Positions 8,581-17,039 of a stretch of DNA of 64,000 nt are shown piece by piece. The DNA is from JBIYSM02 sp044759095 (GTDB lineage Bacteria > Bacillota > Bacilli > Brevibacillales > Brevibacillaceae). The notes below the pieces were generated by a model. The model saw nothing but the letters and a program-made list of their open reading frames with translations, was not told where the DNA came from and did not search any database. A program made the position numbers and the translations under genes. Positions within the stretch are counted from its first letter, which is position 1, and every line of letters starts with the position of its first letter. The stretch is from contig NZ_JBIYSM020000018.1 of NCBI RefSeq assembly GCF_044759095.2, positions 1-64,000 on the forward strand, in the 5' to 3' direction.

Positions 8581-9209
8581 TGGCTACTCATCACGCACAT
8601 GCGGTTCTGCCTGACGAACCGGAAAAAGCCACCCTTGAAGGAAAGAATAAAATTCTCGGTTTTTGGCTCTTCCTGGGCGGGGAAACCGTTCTCTTCGGAA
8701 CCTTGTTCGCCACCTTCCTGGCCCTGCGCGATCAGACAAACGGTGGCCCGACCTCTCAGCAGTTGTTTGACATGCAGCTTGTGGCCTGGGCAACCGTATT
8801 GCTGTTGACCAGTTCCTTGACCAGTGTTCTGGGTATCCTCGCGATGCACAAACACAATCTGGCTAAAATGCAGCTGTGGTTCGGCATTACCGTCCTGCTG
8901 GGCATTGGCTTTTTGGGCTTGGAGATTTACGAGTTCGTGCACTATGTGCATGAAGGTCATAAAATTTCCTCCAGTGCCTTCGGTTCCGCATTCTATACGC
9001 TGGTAGGTTTTCACGGTGGTCACGTGTTGTTCGGGGTTCTCTGGATCTCGATCCTCATGATGCAAGCTGTGAAGAAAGGCCTGACTGTAGTTACAGCTCC
9101 GAAGTTTTACGTAGCCAGCCTGTACTGGCACTTTGTTGACGTCGTGTGGGTATTCATCTTTACCGTGGTATACCTGATGGGTATGATCGGTGGAAAGGTG
9201 GGGCATTAA
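8580..9209 (+). CDS. ctaE: Cytochrome c oxidase subunit III
   Basis: A 209-residue membrane protein with five helices, typical of the shorter Firmicute subunit III. The family patterns HGGHVLFGVLW and YWHFVDVVWVFIF are present. It stabilises the oxidase core. It overlaps ctaD by one base at the 5' end and ctaF by one base at the 3' end. Confidence 0.96.
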   Translation: MATHHAHAVLPDEPEKATLEGKNKILGFWLFLGGETVLFGTLFATFLALRDQTNGGPTSQQLFDMQLVAWATVLLLTSSLTSVLGILAMHKHNLAKMQLWFGITVLLGIGFLGLEIYEFVHYVHEGHKISSSAFGSAFYTLVGFHGGHVLFGVLWISILMMQAVKKGLTVVTAPKFYVASLYWHFVDVVWVFIFTVVYLMGMIGGKVGH

Positions 9210-9526
9210 TGGGAGCACATTCACACAATGAAAATGTACGCAAGCCGAAAGTGAAAAAAGACGGTCCAAAGGTTCATATCGTCGCTTTCGTCGTTTCCCT
9301 CGTGCTCACTGCTCTGGCGTTTTTGGCGGTAGCCTATGAGGTCATTCCGATTGGCTTCACGGTTCCCTTTATCATCGGATTGGCCGTGGTTCAGGCAGCC
9401 TTCCAACTGTTTGTATGGATGCACCTGGACCAAAAAGGACACGAATTTCCGCGCGTGGGTATCTTCTCCGGGGCTTTCATCGTGTTGGTTACCGTATTCG
9501 TATTTATTTACTGGGTATGGGTCTAA
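9209..9526 (+). CDS. ctaF: Cytochrome c oxidase subunit IV (bacterial type)
   Basis: A 105-residue protein with three membrane helices, as in bacterial caa3 subunit IV. The helix pattern QAAFQLFVWMHL is characteristic. The start at ATG 9209 overlaps the ctaE stop (TAATG); longer upstream starts in the same frame would run inside ctaE and are unlikely. It is last in the operon and followed by a strong terminator. Confidence 0.93.
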   Translation: MGAHSHNENVRKPKVKKDGPKVHIVAFVVSLVLTALAFLAVAYEVIPIGFTVPFIIGLAVVQAAFQLFVWMHLDQKGHEFPRVGIFSGAFIVLVTVFVFIYWVWV

Positions 9527-9605
9527 GATCGGGAAAAAGAGGGTGTCCCGAAAGTAGATAAGACTACCTTTTCGACACCCAAAAAGAATACTTGTATGAA
9601 AAAAT

Positions 9606-9647
9606 AGGGGGCATATCCCAAACGTTTTGGGATAGCCTCTTTTTTTA
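9606..9647 (+). terminator. Terminator of ctaCDEF
   Basis: Stem TATCCCAAA/TTTGGGATA extended by AGG/CCT, followed by CTTTTTTT. A second hairpin (GGGTGTC at 9541-9547 with GACACCC at 9574-9580) lies just upstream. Confidence 0.9.
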
Positions 9648-9661
9648 TGTATGGATATAAA

Positions 9662-9690
9662 TTTACATCATTCAGAATTCCCTATATAAT
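9662..9690 (+). promoter_or_regulatory. Strong sigma-A promoter of the hydroxyacid/ABC locus
   Basis: TTTACA, a 17-base spacer and a consensus TATAAT, 48 bases upstream of the permease start codon. Confidence 0.75.
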
Positions 9691-9738
9691 TATTGTTATT
9701 GAAAAATTATGATTAGATTTATAAAAAGGGGAGAGAGA

Positions 9739-10701
9739 ATGGGTACCGCACTGGTTGGTTCTTTAGAGTCAGGGATTATTTTCGCATTAATGGCCTTGGG
9801 AGTCTATTTGACATTTCGAATTCTCGATTTTCCTGATTTAACCGTGGACGGAAGTTTTACGACCGGCGGAGCCCTGGCAGCAACGATGATTGCATCCGGC
9901 TACCAACCCCTGCTTGCGACCGTGGCAGCGATGCTGCTCGGCTGTCTGACCGGAAGCCTAACCGGAATTTTACATACAAAGGGGAAAATTAACGCGCTGC
10001 TCTCCGGTATCTTATCGATGATCGCCTTGTACTCCATCAATTTGCGAATTATGGGCAAGGCGAATGTCCCTCTTCTGGGGGAAGAGACGCTGTTTACCCA
10101 AATCGCCGGTTGGTCTGAAGAGCTTTTTTCTTTTGGAGAACATTTCAGCATCGTAGTCGCCATGGCGATCATTGTGCTGATCGGGAAATGGGCGCTCAAC
10201 TGGTTTCTTGACACCGAAATCGGGCTGGCGATGCGGGCGACTGGCGACAACGAAAAGATGATTCGAAGTTTCTCCGCCAATACGGATCACACGAAGATCC
10301 TTGGATTGAGCCTCTCCAACGGTCTCGTTGCCTTATCCGGAGCGTTAATCGCACAATACCAAGGTTTTGCCGATGTTTCGATGGGGATTGGAATGATCAT
10401 TATCGGATTGGCCTCCGTTATTATCGGGGAAGCGATTTTTGGCCATTCGACCATTCGCAGAGCCACTTTGGCCGTAATCGGCGGCGCGATTGTCTATCGG
10501 ATTATCGTGGCGCTTTCCTTGCGAGTCGGTCTCGACCCGTCCGATATGAAATTGGTCACGGCCTTGATTGTCATGGGAGCGCTGATCTCACCGCGACTCA
10601 TAGAATCCTGGAAAGAAAAACGTGAACGGGCGAAATTCCTTACATCTGCAGGGGAAAGCACAGCGGACGCGGTAAGAGGTGATCATCATGTTAAAGGTTA
10701 A
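9739..10701 (+). CDS. ABC transporter permease, TrpXYZ-type (branched-chain permease family)
   Basis: A 320-residue membrane protein with about eight to nine helices. The N-terminal GIIFALMALGVYLTFRIL and DFPDLTVDGSF are hallmarks of permeases annotated as the tryptophan/tyrosine ABC uptake group (PF02653-like). ATG 9739 is preferred over the upstream ATG at 9709 because AAGGGGAG precedes it at a good distance. It overlaps the ATPase gene by 14 bases. Its place in an operon with a GlcD-like oxidase and lutABC suggests import of a 2-hydroxyacid rather than an aromatic amino acid; that is inference from context. Confidence 0.85.
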   Translation: MGTALVGSLESGIIFALMALGVYLTFRILDFPDLTVDGSFTTGGALAATMIASGYQPLLATVAAMLLGCLTGSLTGILHTKGKINALLSGILSMIALYSINLRIMGKANVPLLGEETLFTQIAGWSEELFSFGEHFSIVVAMAIIVLIGKWALNWFLDTEIGLAMRATGDNEKMIRSFSANTDHTKILGLSLSNGLVALSGALIAQYQGFADVSMGIGMIIIGLASVIIGEAIFGHSTIRRATLAVIGGAIVYRIIVALSLRVGLDPSDMKLVTALIVMGALISPRLIESWKEKRERAKFLTSAGESTADAVRGDHHVKG

Positions 10702-11482
10702 ACAGGTCAGCAAAATATTTAATCGCGGCAAAGTGGATGAGAAACATGCCCTCGCCGATCTTAACCTGTTTTTGAAACCGGGAGATTTTGTAACCGTCAT
10801 CGGAAGCAATGGCGCAGGCAAATCGACGTTGATGAATATGATTTCGGGCGTGTTTCTGCCGGACACTGGAATCATTGAAATCGATGGCCGGGTTGTGAAC
10901 GGGTTCCTGGAACACCAGCGGGCCCCCATGATTGGCCGGGTCTTTCAAGATCCAATGGCCGGTACGGCGCCAACCATGACCATCGAGGAAAATTTGGCGT
11001 TGGCCTTCTCACGGGACAAAAAACGCGGGCTGCGCAAGGGGGTAAATCGGCAGAGGAGAGAATTTTTTCGCGAATCGCTCGCGACCCTGCATCTCGGTCT
11101 GGAAAATCGCTTAACGGCAAAGGTGGGGCTTCTCTCCGGCGGTGAAAGGCAGGCACTAAGCTTGCTCATGGCCACGTTTACCCAGCCGAAGGTTTTGCTT
11201 TTGGACGAGCATACCGCAGCACTGGATCCGGCGCGCGCCCAGTTGATCACGCAGTTGACGAAAGAAATCGTGGAACGTTCAAAATTGACTACGCTGATGG
11301 TAACCCATAACATGCAGCAAGCTTTGGAATTGGGAAACCGGTTGATCATGATGGACAAAGGCCGAATTATTCTCGATATTGCCGAAGAGGAGAAGAAACA
11401 GCTGACGATCGAGCGGCTGCTGCAGGAGTTCGAACGTTTGCGCGGTGAAAAACTGGCCAGCGACCGGATCATGCTGGCGTAA
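10688..11482 (+). CDS. ABC transporter ATP-binding protein partner of the TrpXYZ-type permease
   Basis: A 264-residue ABC ATPase with Walker A GSNGAGKST, signature LSGGERQ (normally LSGGQRQ) and Walker B VLLLDEHTAALDP, followed by the H-loop VTHNMQ. It energises the permease encoded immediately upstream. ATG 10688 follows GAGGTG and is preferred to the GTG at 10679, which overlaps that site. The next gene begins 31 bases downstream. Confidence 0.93.
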   Translation: MLKVKQVSKIFNRGKVDEKHALADLNLFLKPGDFVTVIGSNGAGKSTLMNMISGVFLPDTGIIEIDGRVVNGFLEHQRAPMIGRVFQDPMAGTAPTMTIEENLALAFSRDKKRGLRKGVNRQRREFFRESLATLHLGLENRLTAKVGLLSGGERQALSLLMATFTQPKVLLLDEHTAALDPARAQLITQLTKEIVERSKLTTLMVTHNMQQALELGNRLIMMDKGRIILDIAEEEKKQLTIERLLQEFERLRGEKLASDRIMLA

Positions 11483-11512
11483 CGAAAGAAAAGGGGGGAG
11501 GAGGATCGAACC

Positions 11513-12871
11513 ATGAATGTGGCAGAAGCACTGAAAAAGCTGATAGCGGAGGATCGGGTAAGCACGAACATCACTGTTCTTGAGCACCACAGCAAGGATG
11601 AATCGTACCATACGCCCCATCTCCCCGACGTAGTCGTATTTCCTGTCAGCACACAGGAAGTAAGCGCAGTCTTGCGATTTGCCAACGAGCACCGCATTCC
11701 AGTGGTGCCGTTTGGGGTCGGCTCCAGCCTGGAAGGTCACGCGATCCCGATCCATGGCGGTATCTCGATTGACTTCCAGTTCATGAATCGCATTGTGGAG
11801 GTTCGGCCCAATGATTTTTTGGTAAGAGTTCAACCGGGAGTAACCAGAACCCAATTGAACAATGAATTGAAGAAATACGGACTGTTTTTTTCTGTTGATC
11901 CGGGGGCGGATGCCACACTGGGTGGAATGGCGTCTACCAATGCCAGCGGCACCACATCCGTTCGGTATGGAGTGATGCGTGACCAGATTAGGGATTTGGA
12001 AGTCGTATTGGCGGACGGGAGAGTGATTCACACGGGAGGCATGGCCGCCAAATCCTCTTCCGGCTATCATCTCACCGGCCTGTTTGCAGGTTCGGAGGGA
12101 ACGTTGGGAGTGTTTACCGAGCTGACGCTTCGCGTGTATGGCATTCCGGAAGCAACTGCTGTGGTAAAAGCCAGCTTTCCCGGCATTGAGGATGCGGTGA
12201 ACGCCGCCGTCTCCATTTTGTCGGCAGGGATCCCGGTAGCGAGAATGGAACTTGTCGATGATCGTGCGATGAAACAAGTGAATCAATACGCTTCCACTGC
12301 TTTTCCCGAAAAGCCGACGCTTTTTTTGGAATTTCACGGAAACGAAGACGGACTCCTTCACGATATGCAATTTGCCAGAGAACTTGCCATGACCGCAGGA
12401 TGTGCTGCGTTTGAGTCTGAAACCGATTCAAAAAAGCGCGCAGAGTTATGGAAAGCCCGTCACAACCTGGCGTATGCCTTTTTGCACGGGTATCCGGGCA
12501 GGAAAATGATGTCCACGGATGTTTGTCTCCCGATCTCCGAGCTTGCCGGCGCGATCCGAGAAGCACACCGGGCGATCGATGCATCCGGGATGACAGGCGC
12601 GATTGTCGGTCATGTAGGCGACGGCAATTTTCATACGCTGGTGATGATCGATCCGAACAACCCGTTGGATTTGCAGCGTGCCGACGAGGTAAACAACCAG
12701 ATCGTCACCTATGCGCTTAGCCGGGGGGGAACCTGTACCGGCGAACACGGAGTAGGTATCGGGAAACGGAAATATCAACGGGCGGAACACGGGGAAGCGT
12801 TCGACGTCATGCTTGCAATCAAAGAGCTGCTGGACCCGAATGGAATTTTGAATCCGGGTAAAATTTTTTAA
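11513..12871 (+). CDS. FAD-binding D-lactate/glycolate dehydrogenase (GlcD-like)
   Basis: A 452-residue flavoprotein of the VAO/PCMH (FAD_binding_4 plus FAD-oxidase_C) family. FAD-binding motifs PFGVGSSLEGHAIP and PGADATLGGMASTNASGT lie in the N-terminal half. The C-terminal cap domain ends in the conserved GEHGVGIGKRKY and LDPNGILNPGKIF. Such enzymes oxidise D-lactate, glycolate or related 2-hydroxyacids to 2-oxoacids at the membrane, passing electrons to quinone or iron-sulfur partners. With lutABC downstream it could supply the D-specific branch of lactate utilisation. It has a good ribosome binding site (GGGGGGAGGAG). Confidence 0.88.
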   Translation: MNVAEALKKLIAEDRVSTNITVLEHHSKDESYHTPHLPDVVVFPVSTQEVSAVLRFANEHRIPVVPFGVGSSLEGHAIPIHGGISIDFQFMNRIVEVRPNDFLVRVQPGVTRTQLNNELKKYGLFFSVDPGADATLGGMASTNASGTTSVRYGVMRDQIRDLEVVLADGRVIHTGGMAAKSSSGYHLTGLFAGSEGTLGVFTELTLRVYGIPEATAVVKASFPGIEDAVNAAVSILSAGIPVARMELVDDRAMKQVNQYASTAFPEKPTLFLEFHGNEDGLLHDMQFARELAMTAGCAAFESETDSKKRAELWKARHNLAYAFLHGYPGRKMMSTDVCLPISELAGAIREAHRAIDASGMTGAIVGHVGDGNFHTLVMIDPNNPLDLQRADEVNNQIVTYALSRGGTCTGEHGVGIGKRKYQRAEHGEAFDVMLAIKELLDPNGILNPGKIF

Positions 12872-12906
12872 AAATAGAGAAGAGGAAAAGAAAAGGGGAA
12901 TGGAAA

Positions 12907-13971
12907 ATGAAACGTGGAAAACATTTGGCAAAAGGGCTGGCGCTCATGCTTTGTTTGTTCTTGGCGGCATGCGGCAATCAACCAGCGGCAGAGCAAGCAT
13001 CTTCCGGATCAGCACAGCAAACCGGCAGCAATGCAGAGAAAAAGTTAAAGATTGGGATTACGCAAATTATTGAACACTCAGCCCTCGATGCGTCTCGTGA
13101 AGGATTTATTGCGGCATTGAAGGATAATGGATTTGAAGACGGAAAAAACATCGAAATCGACTTCCAATCTGCTCAAGGGGACCCAAGTACGGTTACCTCA
13201 ATCGCTCAGAAGTTTGTCAGTGACAAGAAGGATGCGATTCTGGCCATTTCCACCCCGAGTGCGCAGTCGATTGTAAAGGCGACGGAAGGAACGGATATTC
13301 CGGTCTTTTTTACCGCGATTACCGATCCTCTCAAGGCAAAGCTGGTGGACAATCTGGAAAAGCCGGGCAAAAACGTAACAGGCACCTCTGATACCCATCC
13401 TGAATCCATCAAGAGTTCGATCCGTTCCATCAAAGAGTTTTTCCCAGAGTCGAAAAAAGTAGGAATCATCTACAATTCCGGTGAAGCCAACTCGGTAGTG
13501 AACGTGGAGAATGCAAAAAAAGCCCTTGCCGAAAATGGCCTGGAACCTGTTGAAGTAAACGCCAGCAATGCGACGGAAGTGAAGCAGGCGGCCGAATCGT
13601 TGATCGGACGAGTCGATGCGTTGTACATTCCGAAAGACAATACAGCCGTAGCTGCGTTGAAATCGATTGTAAAGGTAGCGCAGGACAATAAATTGCCGAT
13701 GTTCGTAGGTGAGATGGATTCTGTTCGCAACGGCGGTTTTGCCGGCTTTGGCATCGACTATAAGGAACTGGGCTACGAAACCGGCCTGATGGCGGTAAAA
13801 GTATTAAAAGGGGAAGCAAAAGCGGGAGATATGCCTGTTCAATTCCCGAAAGAGCTGCGTTTGGCGGTAAACAAGGAAGCAGCCAAAAATCAAGGAATTG
13901 ATCTGGAGAAGCTGAAGGCTGTACTGGAAAAATACAACCCGACCTATTTTGATCAGATCGAAAAAAAATAA
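12907..13971 (+). CDS. ABC transporter substrate-binding lipoprotein (PF04392, TrpX-like)
   Basis: A 354-residue exported protein. The signal peptide ends in the lipobox LAAC (residues about 19-22) and is followed by a Gln/Ser/Ala-rich linker, so it should be lipid-anchored outside the cell. The body (KIGITQIIEHSALDA, SIAQKFVSDKKDAIL, PVFFTAITDPLKAKLV) matches the ABC_sub_bind family that partners the permease and ATPase at 9739-11482. In most genomes the binding-protein gene precedes these two; here it follows the GlcD-like gene, which ties the transporter to hydroxyacid oxidation. The ligand is not known. Confidence 0.9.
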   Translation: MKRGKHLAKGLALMLCLFLAACGNQPAAEQASSGSAQQTGSNAEKKLKIGITQIIEHSALDASREGFIAALKDNGFEDGKNIEIDFQSAQGDPSTVTSIAQKFVSDKKDAILAISTPSAQSIVKATEGTDIPVFFTAITDPLKAKLVDNLEKPGKNVTGTSDTHPESIKSSIRSIKEFFPESKKVGIIYNSGEANSVVNVENAKKALAENGLEPVEVNASNATEVKQAAESLIGRVDALYIPKDNTAVAALKSIVKVAQDNKLPMFVGEMDSVRNGGFAGFGIDYKELGYETGLMAVKVLKGEAKAGDMPVQFPKELRLAVNKEAAKNQGIDLEKLKAVLEKYNPTYFDQIEKK

Positions 13972-13981
13972 CGAGGGAAAG

Positions 13982-14016
13982 GGAGGGTGCGTATCACGAT
14001 ACGACTCTCCTTTTTA
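13982..14016 (+). terminator. Terminator or attenuator between the binding-protein gene and lutA
   Basis: Stem GGAG..CGTATC/GATACG..CTCC with an unpaired GGTG/ACT pair, followed by TTTTT. No promoter is obvious between this hairpin and lutA, so it may set a lower level of lutABC by partial read-through. Confidence 0.65.
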
Positions 14017-14037
14017 TTGCAGAGAGGGACGAGCGCC

Positions 14038-14766
14038 ATGAAAGCATCGTTGTTTATCACCTGTTTGTCCGATGTGTTTTTTCCGGAGGTAGGCAAGAGC
14101 GTCGTAGAGATATTGGAACGATTTGGTGTTGAGGTTGATTTCCCGCCGGGACAAACCTGCTGCGGCCAGCCGGCTTACAACAGCGGCTATCACCGGGAAG
14201 CCAGGGAAGCGGCGAAACACATGATCAGGCAGTTTGAAGCGAGTCAATATGTAGTAGGTCCTTCCGGCTCCTGTGTCGCGATGATCCGTCACTATTATCC
14301 CGAGATGTTTAAGGATGATCCGGAATGGCACGGCAAGGCACAGGCCTTGGCTGCCAAAACCTATGAATTTTCCGAGTTTTTGACACATGTGCTGGGTGTA
14401 GATCACGTGCCGGCCAAATGGGCGGGAACCTGTACGTATCACCATTCCTGTCACATGAGGAGAGGACTGGGAATCAAAGAAGAGCCGACCAAGCTGATTT
14501 CCCAGATTGAAGGGCTGGAGCTGCAGGAACTGCCATATGCGCAGGACTGTTGTGGATTTGGCGGAACCTTTGCGGTCAAGATGAGCGAAATATCCCAGGC
14601 GATGGTGGATGAGAAGGTAGGGCATATCGAATCGACCGGAGCAAATCTCCTGCTTGGATCCGATATGGGCTGTTTGATGAATATTGCCGGACGTATGCGC
14701 CGAATGGGCAAGGAAATTCAAGTGATGCACGTCGCTGAGGTTCTGGCGAAGGGAGGGAAATCATGA
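14038..14766 (+). CDS. lutA: L-lactate utilisation protein LutA (CCG-domain Fe-S oxidoreductase)
   Basis: A 242-residue protein with two cysteine-rich CCG domains (TCCGQPAYNSG near residue 37 and DCCGFGGTF near residue 170), the usual length and layout of LutA/YkgE. With LutB and LutC it forms an iron-sulfur L-lactate dehydrogenase complex that oxidises lactate to pyruvate. The start ATG 14038 gives the family N-terminus KASLFITCLSD; longer in-frame starts run through the upstream terminator hairpin. The stop overlaps lutB by four bases (ATGA). Confidence 0.95.
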   Translation: MKASLFITCLSDVFFPEVGKSVVEILERFGVEVDFPPGQTCCGQPAYNSGYHREAREAAKHMIRQFEASQYVVGPSGSCVAMIRHYYPEMFKDDPEWHGKAQALAAKTYEFSEFLTHVLGVDHVPAKWAGTCTYHHSCHMRRGLGIKEEPTKLISQIEGLELQELPYAQDCCGFGGTFAVKMSEISQAMVDEKVGHIESTGANLLLGSDMGCLMNIAGRMRRMGKEIQVMHVAEVLAKGGKS

Positions 14767-16178
14767 GCGCGCCGTCAACTGCGTTTTCTGATCGGGTGGA
14801 AAAAGCGCTTCACGATGAACAGATGAAGAGGGCCGTCCCGTTCACGCAAGACCGTCTTCGTTCCGGGCGGATGCAGGCTGCCGACGCGCTCGGGAACATC
14901 GAGGAATGGCGTGAGCTGGCTTCTTCCATCCGCATGCATACGATTGAATATCTGGACAGCTATCTGGAGCAGCTGGCAGAAAATGTTCGCAACAATGGCG
15001 GGCACGTTTACTTTGCCGCCGAGGCGGCGGATGCCGTCGATTATGTCAAGCAGGTGGCGAAAGCAAAAAACGCAAAGTCCCTGATTAAATCGAAGTCAAT
15101 GGTCTCGGAAGAAATTCACTTGAACAAACACTTGGAAGAGTCGGGATTCCGTGTCGTCGAATCGGATCTTGGCGAGTACATTATTCAGCTTGCCGGTGAA
15201 ACCCCCTCCCATCTGATTGCACCTGCGATTCACAAGTCCAGAGCGCAGGTCGCACAACTGTTTTCAGAGGTTGCCAAGCGAGAGCTGTCAGATGATACGA
15301 CGGAATTGTGCCAGTTCGCCCGCGAACAGCTTCGCAAGGAGTTTTTGGAAGCGGATATCGGTATTTCCGGCTGTAATTTTGCCGTAGCGGATACAGGGTC
15401 GGTCGTGTTGATCAGCAATGAGGGCAATGCGCGTTTAACCACGACGCTCCCGAAAGTCCATATCGCGATTATGGGACTGGAGCGCATAGTTCCTACGTGG
15501 ACGGAGCTGGATATCATCGTTTCCATGCTGACCCGGAGCGCAACCGGACAAAAGCTGAGCGTTTACATGACAGCGATTAACGGTCCGCGTCGTGCCGAGG
15601 ATCTGGACGGACCGGAGGAGTTTCATTTGATCATACTCGATAACGGACGCTCAGACATTCTTGGCACCGCTTATCAGGAAGTGCTGAAATGCATTCGCTG
15701 CGGGGCCTGTCTGAATGTGTGCCCGGTGTATCGCCACATTGGCGGCCATGCGTATGGCGGCGTCTACAGCGGTCCGATTGGCGCTGTGCTTACCCCTTTG
15801 CTGGAAGGGTATGAGGAGTGGAGAGAGCTGCCCTATGCCTCCAGCTTGTGTGGGGCATGCACCGAGGTCTGCCCGGTAAAAATCCCACTTCATGACCTGT
15901 TGATTGAACACCGGAAGGATGAAGTGGAGCAAGGACATGCTTCTTGGGCGGAAAAGCTGGCGTTTAAAGGATTCGGATTTTTGACCAGCCATCCGGCCGC
16001 CTACCAAACAGCCGTAAAAATGGCTCATCAAGGGACGGGGCTGTTCGCCAAAGACGGTTTTATCTCGAGCGGTCCTGGGCCGTTGGAAGGTTGGACGGAG
16101 GTTAGAGATTTGCCGCAGCCGGCGAAGCAGTCGTTTCGTGAATGGTGGAAGGAAAGAGAGGAGCGGAAAACACCATGA
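14763..16178 (+). CDS. lutB: L-lactate utilisation protein LutB (Fe-S protein)
   Basis: A 471-residue protein with an N-terminal LUD domain and a C-terminal ferredoxin-like region holding two [4Fe-4S] motifs, CIRCGACLNVCPVY (about residues 304-317) and CGACTEVCPVKIP (about residues 364-376). It is the electron-transfer subunit of the LutABC complex. It overlaps lutA at the start and lutC at the end by four bases each. Confidence 0.96.
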   Translation: MSAPSTAFSDRVEKALHDEQMKRAVPFTQDRLRSGRMQAADALGNIEEWRELASSIRMHTIEYLDSYLEQLAENVRNNGGHVYFAAEAADAVDYVKQVAKAKNAKSLIKSKSMVSEEIHLNKHLEESGFRVVESDLGEYIIQLAGETPSHLIAPAIHKSRAQVAQLFSEVAKRELSDDTTELCQFAREQLRKEFLEADIGISGCNFAVADTGSVVLISNEGNARLTTTLPKVHIAIMGLERIVPTWTELDIIVSMLTRSATGQKLSVYMTAINGPRRAEDLDGPEEFHLIILDNGRSDILGTAYQEVLKCIRCGACLNVCPVYRHIGGHAYGGVYSGPIGAVLTPLLEGYEEWRELPYASSLCGACTEVCPVKIPLHDLLIEHRKDEVEQGHASWAEKLAFKGFGFLTSHPAAYQTAVKMAHQGTGLFAKDGFISSGPGPLEGWTEVRDLPQPAKQSFREWWKEREERKTP

Positions 16179-16915
16179 GGAGTGCGTTGCAGCAGGAGGA
16201 TTTTCTCAATCAGATTGCAAGCAAGCTGGGACGTCCTCGCCGTTTTGGGATCAAGCCGCCCGCCTGGGAACAAAAGCCGTATGAACGGCTTCATCAGGGG
16301 CTTGATCAGGAAGAATTGATTCAGCAGTTTATCGCATCTCTGAAAGAATTGAGAACGGAAGTGGACCGAGTCCCGGCCGATATGTTTCCCGACGTGTTTG
16401 GCAGCATGCTGCATCAATTTCAAGTCAAGTCAGCCGTTTATTGGGATGATCCGCGGCTCTTTGACTTGCATGTGCCAAAATTGCTGACGGAACAGCAGGT
16501 GGAGCACCGGGCCTGGCAGGTAGCGGGCGATGAAGCGGACCTGCGTTCTTTTGCAGCAAGAGCGGACATCGGGATCACCTTTGCCGATGCAGGGCTGTCG
16601 GAGACAGGAACGGTTGTGTTGTTTAACGGCGGTGGCAGAGGGCGATTGGTCAGCCTGCTTCCCCCTGTATATGTAGTGATTCTGCAGGAGAGCAGCATCC
16701 TTCCCCGATTGACGGAGGGAGCCGCCTATGTTCAGCAGCGAATGAAAGAGAAAGAGGATGTGCCCGCTTGTATCAATTTTATTACAGGACCGAGCCGAAC
16801 CGGTGACATCGAAATGGATTTGGCCTTTGGTGTGCACGGTCCGGGCAAGGTGCATGTCATTTTGCTGAAAACCGCGAATGGAGCTGAGAATCCGCCATCA
16901 CCGCAGCTTGGGTGA
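16175..16915 (+). CDS. lutC: L-lactate utilisation protein LutC (LUD domain)
   Basis: A 246-residue LUD-domain protein; FADAGLSETGTVVL and the C-terminal GPSRTGDIEMDL and GVHGPGKVHVILL are typical of LutC/YkgG. It is the third subunit of the lactate-oxidising complex. ATG 16175 overlaps the lutB stop. The stop codon lies inside the right arm of the terminator hairpin. Confidence 0.95.
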   Translation: MRSALQQEDFLNQIASKLGRPRRFGIKPPAWEQKPYERLHQGLDQEELIQQFIASLKELRTEVDRVPADMFPDVFGSMLHQFQVKSAVYWDDPRLFDLHVPKLLTEQQVEHRAWQVAGDEADLRSFAARADIGITFADAGLSETGTVVLFNGGGRGRLVSLLPPVYVVILQESSILPRLTEGAAYVQQRMKEKEDVPACINFITGPSRTGDIEMDLAFGVHGPGKVHVILLKTANGAENPPSPQLG

Positions 16916-16926
16916 TGGTGTTTTTT
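16895..16926 (+). terminator. Terminator of the lut operon
   Basis: Perfect 8-bp stem CCATCACC/GGTGATGG followed by TGTTTTTT. The lutC TGA stop is inside the right arm. Confidence 0.9.
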
Positions 16927-17039
16927 GGTTTGTCACAGTTTGTTAGTTTTTGCATTAGGAGATTGTATGAAACCGCTTGTATAATGGAGATGGTATAGGT
17001 AGACGCCCTTTCAAACTGCGAAAGGAGGAAATGAATCTC

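Noticed and set aside
9648..9738. Possible T-box or riboswitch ahead of the Trp-type ABC permease
   Set aside because: The leader after the promoter is under 50 bases, too short for a T-box, and no specifier or terminator structure is present.
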